NCBI GenBank assembly: GCA_903927775.1
Contig: CAIYOE010000026.1
Location: forward strand, 1-7,739
DNA: 7,739 nt
DNA from: an uncultured Micrococcales bacterium
Lineage (GTDB): Bacteria; Actinomycetota; Actinomycetes; Actinomycetales; Microbacteriaceae
Direction: 5' to 3'
Below, piece after piece: positions 1-5,331 of this stretch. Each line of letters opens with the position of its first letter. Position 1 is the first letter of the stretch. The translations under genes were made by a program, and so were the position numbers. Under the pieces are notes generated by a model. That model had not been told where the DNA came from and searched no databases. It worked only from the letters and a program-made list of their open reading frames with translations.

Positions 1-1026
1 CCCACCGATGTGCTTCATTCGGTTGAAGGGCGAGCGGTAATCCCAGGATTTGTCGACTCCCACGCTCACCTGATGTTTGCCGGTGATCGAGCACCCGAGT
101 TCGAGGCCCGAATGGCTGGCCAGTCGTATTCCGCTGGTGGCATAAGAAGCACCGTGGCAACAACGCGAGCCGCCAATGACCAAGAACTTGCGCTTAACCT
201 CGCACGTTTGCAAGCCGAAATGCTAGCCAACGGAATCACAACTTTTGAAACCAAGTCGGGATACGGCCTAGACATCGAAACCGAAACCAGGTCGCTTAGG
301 CTTGCGGCCTCCGCCACCAACGAAGTCACCTACCTGGGTGCCCATGTGGTTCCCGCGGAATACACAAACAATCCCGATGCGTATGTTGATCTGGTTTGCG
401 ACCAAATGCTCGCGGCAGCCGTGCCATTTGCAAAGTGGATCGATGTCTTTTGCGAACGCGGCGCCTTTGATGCCGACCAGGCTCGTCAGATTCTGACCGC
501 CGGCAAGGCTGCGGGGCTAATGCCAAGAATTCACGCAAATCAGTTACATTCCGGAAATGGCATACAAGTTGCCGTGGATTGCGATGCCGCCAGCGCAGAC
601 CACTGCACTCACCTAACAGAAACCGACATAGAGCTCCTGGCCGGTTCTAACACCGTGGCAACTCTTTTGCCCGGTGCGGAATTTTCAACTCGTTCTCAAT
701 ATCCAAATGCTCGCCGTTTGCTGGAGGCCGGAGCCAACGTTGCATTGGCCACGGATTGCAACCCCGGCTCCAGTTACACCACATCCATGGCTTTCTGTAT
801 TGCACTCGCGGTTCGTGAAATGCAAATGACGCCGGCAGAGGCAATTTGGTCTGCTACCGCGGGAGGAGCCATGGCTCTAAGACGGAGCGATGTCGGGCAC
901 CTTGGCGTAGGTGCAAAAGCAGACTTCAGCGTCCTGAACGCACCCAGTTACATCCATCTCAGCTATCGCCCAGGAGTCAACCTGATTCAGCAGGTTTGGC
1001 AAGGCGGCCAAAGGAGCATCAAATGA
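1..1026 (+). CDS. hutI: Imidazolonepropionase HutI, 5'-truncated by the window edge
   Basis: This enzyme hydrolyses 4-imidazolone-5-propanoate to N-formimino-L-glutamate, the third step of histidine degradation, in the cytoplasm. The frame is open from base 1. The GTG at position 10 is an internal codon, because the HutI-like sequence starts upstream of it ([21 protein letters not shown]). About 341 residues are present of a family length near 400, so roughly 55-65 N-terminal residues are missing. Amidohydrolase metal-site signatures are visible: the HxH of DSHAH (codons 61-69), the His of IHANQL (532-534), the DH of SADHCTH (His at 601-603) and the Asp of ATDCNPGSS (754-756). The substrate-loop motifs [16 protein letters not shown] and LPGAEF are also present. 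Its stop overlaps the hutH start by four bases, so the two are cotranscribed and probably translationally coupled. The urocanase gene (hutU) and a formiminoglutamate-processing gene are not in the window. The family call is very secure. Confidence 0.95.
   Translation, partial: PTDVLHSVEGRAVIPGFVDSHAHLMFAGDRAPEFEARMAGQSYSAGGIRSTVATTRAANDQELALNLARLQAEMLANGITTFETKSGYGLDIETETRSLRLAASATNEVTYLGAHVVPAEYTNNPDAYVDLVCDQMLAAAVPFAKWIDVFCERGAFDADQARQILTAGKAAGLMPRIHANQLHSGNGIQVAVDCDAASADHCTHLTETDIELLAGSNTVATLLPGAEFSTRSQYPNARRLLEAGANVALATDCNPGSSYTTSMAFCIALAVREMQMTPAEAIWSATAGGAMALRRSDVGHLGVGAKADFSVLNAPSYIHLSYRPGVNLIQQVWQGGQRSIK
1011..1016 (+). promoter_or_regulatory. Ribosome binding site of hutH
   Basis: AAGGAG lies six bases before the ATG at 1023 and inside the last codons of hutI. 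It is a near-perfect Shine-Dalgarno sequence. It decides the hutH start in favour of 1023 over the longer in-frame reading that begins at 846. Confidence 0.8.
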
Positions 1027-2546
1027 CCACCACTTATGAGCACGTTGCAGGAACTGCGGCAACCGTCACTATCAACACTGCGGGCATGACCGCGCAAGAC
1101 GTGGTGAATGTTGCTCGGCACAATGCGCCCGTGCAGATTTCGCAGGAGTCCATCGATGCAATGGCCGAGACCAGACAGCACATTGAAGCACTGGCGGCGA
1201 GTGAGGTTCCCGTCTACGGTGTCTCAACGGGATTCGGTGCGCTGGCCAATCGTCACATTGCACTAGAAGACCGAGTGCAGCTTCAGAAGAGCCTGATTCG
1301 CTCGCACGCGGCTGGCATGGGGCCCGCTGTGGAACGAGAAGTCGTGCGCGCCCTCATGCTGCTTCGCCTAAAGACTCTGGCCTCCGGCCGTACCGGTGTT
1401 CGTCCGGTAGTTGCACAAACCATGGCCGAGCTGTTGAACGCCGGAATCACCCCGTTCGTTCACGAATACGGATCTCTGGGATGCTCGGGAGACTTGGCCC
1501 CGCTTTCGCATTGCGCCCTGGTTCTCATGGGCGAGGGTCGTGCCTTTGGCCCAGACGGCCACGAACACCCGGTGGCGGAACTCTTGGCTGCCGCCGCCAT
1601 CACCCCTGTTGAGCTAAAAGAGAAAGAGGGCTTGGCGCTCATCAATGGCACCGATGGCATGCTCGGCATGCTAATCCTTGCCCTCGCCGACCTGGACAAC
1701 CTGTTGGACCAGGGCGACATCATCGCTGCTATGAGCGTTGAAGGTCTGCTTGGAACTGACCAGGTTTTCCGCGCCGAACTGCACAGCCCCTTGCGTCCGC
1801 ACCCGGGTCAGACCACCAGCGCGGCAAACATGCTGAACGCTCTGGCGAACTCCGAAATCGTTGCCAGCCACAGAGTTGGAGACGACCGAGTTCAAGATGC
1901 CTACTCGCTTCGATGTGCGCCGCAGGTTGCCGGAGCGGTTCGCGACACTGTGGATTACGCCCGCCTAGTAGCCACCCGCGAGCTAGCCGCCATGATCGAC
2001 AACCCCGTTGTGCTTCCTGGCGGTGAGGTTACATCGAACGGCAATTTCCACGGTGCACCGGTTGCCTACGTGCTGGACTTTCTAGCAATCGCCGCCACCG
2101 ACCTAGGTTCGATTGCCGAGCGCCGAACCGACCGCATGCTCGACAAGGCACGCTCCTACGGACTGAACCCGTTCCTAGCCGAGGATCCAGGTGTTGACTC
2201 CGGACTCATGATTGCGCAGTACACCCAGGCCGGATTGGTTTCCGAGAACAAGCGCCTAGCGGTGCCCGCCTCGGTCGACAGCATTCCGTCTAGCGCAATG
2301 CAGGAAGACCACGTTTCTATGGGTTGGCACGCCGCTCGCAAGTTGCGCAGGGTGGTAGACAACACGCGTCGCATTTTGGCCATTGAGTACGTGGCTGCGG
2401 CTCGTGCAATCGAGAGCCGTGCACCGCACAAGCCCTCGCCAGTCACGGGTGCAATGGTGGCTCGCTTGCGCAAGGAGGTTCCGGGCATGGGGCCTGATCG
2501 TTTCTTGGCGCCTGAGTTAGCTGCGGCCGAGGCATTGCTTTACTAG
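1023..2546 (+). CDS. hutH: Histidine ammonia-lyase HutH
   Basis: This 507-residue enzyme deaminates L-histidine to trans-urocanate and ammonia, the first step of histidine degradation. It is normally a cytoplasmic homotetramer carrying a self-made MIO electrophile. Visible family motifs are YGVSTGFG with the catalytic Tyr at about residue 65, [14 protein letters not shown] with the MIO triad at residues 154-156, [21 protein letters not shown] followed by NGNFHGAP, and [15 protein letters not shown]. The triad reads Cys-Ser-Gly rather than the textbook Ala-Ser-Gly. I recall this variant from actinobacterial histidases, so I infer that the enzyme is active. The start at 1023 gives the usual family length and has a strong ribosome binding site; the in-frame extension back to 846 would overlap hutI by 59 codons and reads as Arg/Ser-rich shadow sequence. 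The ATGA overlap with hutI indicates one operon. Aromatic ammonia-lyases share the fold, but the hutI neighbour and the histidase-like motifs favour HutH. Confidence 0.96.
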   Translation: MTTTYEHVAGTAATVTINTAGMTAQDVVNVARHNAPVQISQESIDAMAETRQHIEALAASEVPVYGVSTGFGALANRHIALEDRVQLQKSLIRSHAAGMGPAVEREVVRALMLLRLKTLASGRTGVRPVVAQTMAELLNAGITPFVHEYGSLGCSGDLAPLSHCALVLMGEGRAFGPDGHEHPVAELLAAAAITPVELKEKEGLALINGTDGMLGMLILALADLDNLLDQGDIIAAMSVEGLLGTDQVFRAELHSPLRPHPGQTTSAANMLNALANSEIVASHRVGDDRVQDAYSLRCAPQVAGAVRDTVDYARLVATRELAAMIDNPVVLPGGEVTSNGNFHGAPVAYVLDFLAIAATDLGSIAERRTDRMLDKARSYGLNPFLAEDPGVDSGLMIAQYTQAGLVSENKRLAVPASVDSIPSSAMQEDHVSMGWHAARKLRRVVDNTRRILAIEYVAAARAIESRAPHKPSPVTGAMVARLRKEVPGMGPDRFLAPELAAAEALLY

Positions 2547-2581
2547 CGGGCCACCTCGCGCGACAATCTGGCGTCCTTTGC

Positions 2582-2587
2582 TAAGTT
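2582..2587 (+). promoter_or_regulatory. Candidate -10 box for a leaderless transcript
   Basis: TAAGTT fits the actinobacterial TANNNT -10 pattern and ends six bases before the ATG at 2594. That places the predicted transcription start exactly on the A of the start codon. No Shine-Dalgarno sequence precedes the ATG. No clear -35 box is seen about 17 bases upstream, which is common for such promoters. It would separate the 2594 gene from the hut operon. Confidence 0.5.
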
Positions 2588-2593
2588 GAATCC

Positions 2594-2851
2594 ATGACCA
2601 ACTTTGAGCACTTTGTGGCCCGTTTGGAGTCTCTGGGATTCACGCTCGAGCGCGGAATGCTAGTTGGCGACGGCCACTTTGCAAACCCGGCCCAAATCGG
2701 CGCCCGCTTTGCCACGGCATATCAGCAAATCGATACCTACACCCAGTCTGCGTTTTTTGACGCCGACAAATCCCACCCGGTTTTGGGCACTGTGGAAAGC
2801 ATCGATGGGCCCGACGGCGCCTACACCGTGACCGCCATCGTGGCAGAATAG
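2594..2851 (+). CDS. Small hypothetical protein (85 aa)
   Basis: I do not recognise this protein. It has 85 residues, is acidic, has no cysteine, and shows no signal peptide or membrane segment, so it is probably a small soluble cytoplasmic protein. It begins MTNFEHFVARLESLGF, which looks like an amphipathic helix, followed by a Gly/Asp turn (LVGDGHF), a second aromatic-rich helical stretch near residues 32-55, and a C-terminal half that could form two strands (HPVLGTVESIDGP, then AYTVTAIVAE). Evidence that it is real: the codon use resembles its neighbours, it fills the gap between hutH and the isomerase gene almost completely, it has a plausible leaderless start, and its stop lies four bases before the ATG of the isomerase gene, as expected for an operon. 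Function cannot be assigned. The tight spacing suggests co-expression with the isomerase rather than with the hut genes. Confidence 0.7.
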   Translation: MTNFEHFVARLESLGFTLERGMLVGDGHFANPAQIGARFATAYQQIDTYTQSAFFDADKSHPVLGTVESIDGPDGAYTVTAIVAE

Positions 2852-2855
2852 AAGC

Positions 2856-3392
2856 ATGACCGCACACACTTCAGTAGCAACTCTGCACACCAACTACGGC
2901 GCCATTCGTATCAACTTGTTTGGCCTTCACGCTCCAAAAACCGTGGCCAACTTTGAGGGCCTAGCCACCGGTACCAAAGAGTGGCGCGACCCTCGTAGCG
3001 GCGAGACCAAGACCAACACCCCGCTATACAACGGCGTGATCTTCCACCGTATTATCGAGAACTTCATGATCCAGGGTGGCGACCCAACCGGAACCGGAAT
3101 GGGCGGACCAGGCTACCAGTTCGGAGACGAACCACACGCCGAGCTCAAGTTCGACCAGCCATACAAGCTAGCCATGGCTAACGCAGGCCCGGGCACCAAC
3201 GGCAGCCAGTTCTTTATTACCACCGCTCCAACCGAGTGGCTCTGGGGCAAGCACACCATTTTTGGTGAGGTAGCCGACGAAGCTAGCCGCAAGGTTGTAG
3301 ACAAGCTTGGAACCGTGGCCACCGATGGCCGCGACAAGCCTTTAGAGGACGCAATCCTCGAGTCGGTAACCATCGAGGCTGTCGAAGCCTAA
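2856..3392 (+). CDS. Cyclophilin-type peptidyl-prolyl cis-trans isomerase
   Basis: This 178-residue protein catalyses cis-trans isomerisation of X-Pro bonds and assists protein folding. It is a single cyclophilin domain without a signal peptide or membrane anchor, so it is probably cytoplasmic. Active-site residues line up with human cyclophilin A: FHR (Arg65), FMIQGG (Phe70, Met71, Gln73), GSQFFIT (Gln118, Phe120) and TEWLWGKHTIFG (Trp128, His133). The retained Trp at the position linked to cyclosporin binding suggests sensitivity to that drug (inference). The segments LHTNYGAIRINLFG and HAPKTVANF, and the insertion around residues 41-55, resemble actinobacterial PpiA. The start lies four bases after the preceding stop and has only a weak GAAG upstream, so reinitiation or coupling from the small upstream gene is likely. 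A PPIase next to a rhomboid gene and crgA is a familiar actinobacterial order near the replication origin. Confidence 0.95.
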   Translation: MTAHTSVATLHTNYGAIRINLFGLHAPKTVANFEGLATGTKEWRDPRSGETKTNTPLYNGVIFHRIIENFMIQGGDPTGTGMGGPGYQFGDEPHAELKFDQPYKLAMANAGPGTNGSQFFITTAPTEWLWGKHTIFGEVADEASRKVVDKLGTVATDGRDKPLEDAILESVTIEAVEA

Positions 3393-3401
3393 GCTTTCGA
3401 C
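3381..3401 (+). other. Hairpin spanning the stop codon of the isomerase gene
   Basis: GTCGAAGC (3381-3388) can pair with GCTTTCGAC (3393-3401) with one bulged T, leaving a four-base loop, CTAA, that contains the TAA stop. It is an eight-pair stem followed by TCTTAAAAAC, with no proper U-tract. It could be a weak terminator, an mRNA 3'-end stabiliser or chance. Confidence 0.35.
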
Positions 3402-3430
3402 TCTTAAAAACAAAAGAAACCGCGGTCTCC

Positions 3431-4252
3431 ATGTTCTGCTATCGGCACCCGGATCGTTCTGCTTATGTGCGCTGTCAGCGCTGTGAGCGTTACATCTGCC
3501 CCGAATGTCAGACGGAGGCCGCGGTTGGTTTTTTATGCCCCGATGATGCCGGCATCAGCCGTTTTAAACAGGTGGCTGCACCGCTAACACCCGCGCCGGT
3601 CCAACGCCTGCTTCGTTCAAATAGACCGGTAGCCACCTACGCCCTCATCGCTGTTTGTGTTTTGGTTTGGGGCTTGCAGCTACTGCTGGGCGACCAATTC
3701 ACCTACCTGGGTATTTACACGCCTTTCACCACCACCATCGAACCGTGGCGCATGATCACCTCGGCGTTTTTGCACTCCCCAAGTTCGCCGGTTCACATTT
3801 TGTTCAATATGTACATGCTCTGGGTATTCGGCCGTGAGCTGGAGCAACTGCTGGGCCGCGGAAAGTTCCTGGCGCTTTACCTGATTTCGGCTTTTGGTGG
3901 TTCGGTTTCGGTTCTTCTTTTGGCCTCGCCGGGCACCTACGTTTACGGAGCCTCCGGTGCGATTTACGGCCTGATGGGCGCCTACTTTGTGGTCCTGCGT
4001 TCGCTGGGCGCCAACTCGCGAAGCCTGGTTGGCACCATTGCCATCAACCTGATTTTTAGCTTCATGATTCAAGGCATTAGCTGGCAGGCGCACGTTGGTG
4101 GGTTGATTACCGGTGCTGCGGTGGCCTGGGTTTATAGTCGAACCCGCGGTCAAACCGACGGCCGCAAGCGGGTGACCCAGGTTGCCATGGTGGTTGGCGC
4201 GCTGATTGTGATTACCGCAGTGGGAGTTGCGCGCCTAGGACTTGGGCTTTAG
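3431..4252 (+). CDS. Rhomboid-family intramembrane serine protease with N-terminal Cys/His finger
   Basis: This 273-residue polytopic membrane protein probably cleaves transmembrane segments of substrates within the bilayer; the substrate is unknown. The N-terminus (residues 1-40) has a B-box-like set of candidate zinc ligands, Cys3, His6, Cys15, Cys18, Cys23, Cys26 and Cys36, with CPDD where a CPxC pair is more usual. The rhomboid core follows. It begins with hydrophobic segments from about residue 67, continues with AFLH and HILFN (His122, Asn126, the oxyanion side), and contains the GASG box with nucleophile Ser175 and the dyad His221 in AHVGG. The last hydrophobic segment is near residues 251-269. 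All catalytic positions are intact, so activity is expected. The ATG at 3431 is the only sensible start because it immediately precedes the finger; no strong Shine-Dalgarno sequence is visible in the 38-base gap after the isomerase gene, with which it is probably cotranscribed. Confidence 0.93.
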   Translation: MFCYRHPDRSAYVRCQRCERYICPECQTEAAVGFLCPDDAGISRFKQVAAPLTPAPVQRLLRSNRPVATYALIAVCVLVWGLQLLLGDQFTYLGIYTPFTTTIEPWRMITSAFLHSPSSPVHILFNMYMLWVFGRELEQLLGRGKFLALYLISAFGGSVSVLLLASPGTYVYGASGAIYGLMGAYFVVLRSLGANSRSLVGTIAINLIFSFMIQGISWQAHVGGLITGAAVAWVYSRTRGQTDGRKRVTQVAMVVGALIVITAVGVARLGLGL

Positions 4253-4272
4253 AGAAATTCGGAACCAGCCCA

Positions 4273-4307
4273 AGTTTGCCGGTGCATGTTGCCGAACCGG
4301 CCAAACT
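4273..4307. terminator. Candidate bidirectional terminator hairpin between the rhomboid gene and crgA
   Basis: AGTTTGCCGGT (4273-4283) pairs with ACCGGCCAAACT (4296-4307), with one bulged C and a loop of about 12 bases. It sits in the 70-base convergent gap between the two stop codons, the expected position for a shared terminator. The + strand continues into AAAAAGG rather than a T-run, and the - strand has no T-run either, so intrinsic termination would have to be of the U-less type seen in some Actinobacteria. Confidence 0.45.
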
Positions 4308-4322
4308 AAAAAGGTTTAAGAG

Positions 4323-4598
4323 TTACTTCCAGCGGGTGGTCATAATGAAGCCCACCATCGCGATTCCAAAGCCAACGGCGATGTTCCAGTTCTGAATGTT
4401 GAACGGAGTGCCGGAGCCCAGTGGGAACTGTGCGCTGCTCACGTAGTAAACAATGATCCAAACCAGGCCAAGCACCAAGAAGCCAAGCATCACAGGCGCG
4501 TACCACGACGGGTTCGGCTGGTCGGCGTTCTTGCCGGCACCACCGGTCTGGGCGGTTGCTGGCTTGGTGGTCTTCTTGCGCGAGCTGGATTCAGGCAT
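4323..4598 (-). CDS. crgA: Cell division protein CrgA
   Basis: CrgA is a small actinobacterial membrane protein of the division site. It influences FtsZ ring formation in Streptomyces and helps recruit septal peptidoglycan synthases in mycobacteria. This copy has 91 residues: a basic Ser/Thr/Lys-rich cytoplasmic head (residues 1-30, PESSSRKKTTK), the NPSWY motif just before the first membrane helix (about 32-53), a short external loop (SSAQFPLGSGTPF), and a second helix (about 70-87) ending MTTRWK. Length, topology, the NPxW motif and the NIAVGFG segment fit the family well. The gene is convergent with the rhomboid gene and divergent from the amidotransferase gene. Its start looks leaderless: TAGAAT ends six bases before the ATG and there is no Shine-Dalgarno sequence. 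Confidence 0.95.
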   Translation of the reverse strand: MPESSSRKKTTKPATAQTGGAGKNADQPNPSWYAPVMLGFLVLGLVWIIVYYVSSAQFPLGSGTPFNIQNWNIAVGFGIAMVGFIMTTRWK

Positions 4599-4604
4599 GG
4601 AGAT

Positions 4605-4610
4605 ATTCTA
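4605..4610 (-). promoter_or_regulatory. Candidate -10 box of crgA (leaderless)
   Basis: On the - strand TAGAAT is a strong TANNNT match. Six bases (ATCTCC) separate it from the ATG at 4598, so the predicted transcript begins on the start codon itself. The six bases contain no Shine-Dalgarno sequence; they resemble the anti-SD side. No good -35 box at 16-18 bases is evident. Confidence 0.6.
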
Positions 4611-4641
4611 TAGCCAAGAACGCACCCAACCCTTATGGGGA

Positions 4642-4647
4642 TAGGCT
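4642..4647 (+). promoter_or_regulatory. Candidate -10 box of the amidotransferase gene
   Basis: TAGGCT matches TANNNT and ends nine bases before the ATG at 4657. The transcript would carry only about one to four leader bases. It faces away from the crgA promoter, so the 58-base gap appears to hold two back-to-back promoters. AAGGG at 4650-4654 is too close to the ATG to be a convincing ribosome binding site. Confidence 0.4.
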
Positions 4648-4656
4648 TTAAGGGCT

Positions 4657-5331
4657 ATGACCAAGATTCTTGTGCTCGACAACTACGACTCGTTTGTCTA
4701 TACCCTCAACGGGTACCTTCAGCAATTGGGTGCTAAAACCGAGGTGCTTCGAAACGACGTGGTGTCTGAGGCCCAACTTGGTGAACTGCTCAGCAAATAC
4801 GATGCCGTCTTGTTGTCTCCCGGGCCGGGTACTCCAGCCGACGCTGGACTCTCGATTCCGGTGGTCAAACTTGCTCTGAAAACCGGCATGTCAGTCTTTG
4901 GTGTTTGCCTTGGTCACCAGGCCATCGCCGAGGCAATGGGCGCAACCGTGACCAGTGCTCAAGAACTAATGCACGGCAAGACCAGCTTGGTCAGTCACGA
5001 TAACTCGCTGGTATACCGCGATGTGCCTCAGCCTTTTACCGCCACCCGCTATCACTCGCTGGCTGTTGTGGATTCCACTGTTCCAGCAGACCTGGTGGTT
5101 ACCAGTCGTACCGTTGCAAACCCCGATGGCCTCGGTGGCCACGCTGCCAGTGCCGGTGGAGTAATCATGGGATTGCAGCACCGAACCCTGCCTATTTACG
5201 GCGTTCAGTTCCACCCGGAATCGGTACTTACCCAGGGCGGCTACCAAATGTTGGGCAACTGGCTAGAGAGCATTGGTTTGATAGGCGCCGCCGAAAAAGC
5301 CAAGGGACTCAGCCCACTGGTTCGCTTCTAG
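4657..5331 (+). CDS. pabA: Class I glutamine amidotransferase, PabA/TrpG type
   Basis: This 224-residue subunit hydrolyses glutamine and passes ammonia to a chorismate-using partner: PabB for 4-amino-4-deoxychorismate (folate), TrpE for anthranilate (tryptophan), or both. The triad is complete: Cys84 in GVCLGHQ, and His186 and Glu188 in FHPESV. The oxyanion motif SPGPG (54-58), the N-terminal LVLDNYDSFVYTL and RYHSLAV are also typical. No chorismate-binding partner gene is adjacent, so folate versus tryptophan cannot be decided from context; in Actinobacteria the copy beside pknB is variously named pabA or trpG. The gene has its own promoter candidate in the divergent gap with crgA. Its TAG stop lies inside the CTAG that also supplies the pknB stop on the other strand. 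The family is certain and the symbol is less so. Confidence 0.9.
   Translation: MTKILVLDNYDSFVYTLNGYLQQLGAKTEVLRNDVVSEAQLGELLSKYDAVLLSPGPGTPADAGLSIPVVKLALKTGMSVFGVCLGHQAIAEAMGATVTSAQELMHGKTSLVSHDNSLVYRDVPQPFTATRYHSLAVVDSTVPADLVVTSRTVANPDGLGGHAASAGGVIMGLQHRTLPIYGVQFHPESVLTQGGYQMLGNWLESIGLIGAAEKAKGLSPLVRF

Noticed and set aside
846..1022. Possible longer N-terminus of HutH, in frame from 846
   Set aside because: It overlaps hutI by 59 codons, reads as Arg/Ser/Pro-rich sequence with no HutH similarity, and the ATG at 1023 has a strong ribosome binding site and gives the normal family length.
2547..2580. Terminator after hutH
   Set aside because: The stretch is GC-rich but I found no stem longer than about four pairs and no T-run.
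3680..4153. 157-codon open frame on the - strand across the rhomboid gene
   Set aside because: The product is a low-information Asn/Gln/Arg-rich shadow of a well-supported rhomboid gene with all catalytic residues intact.
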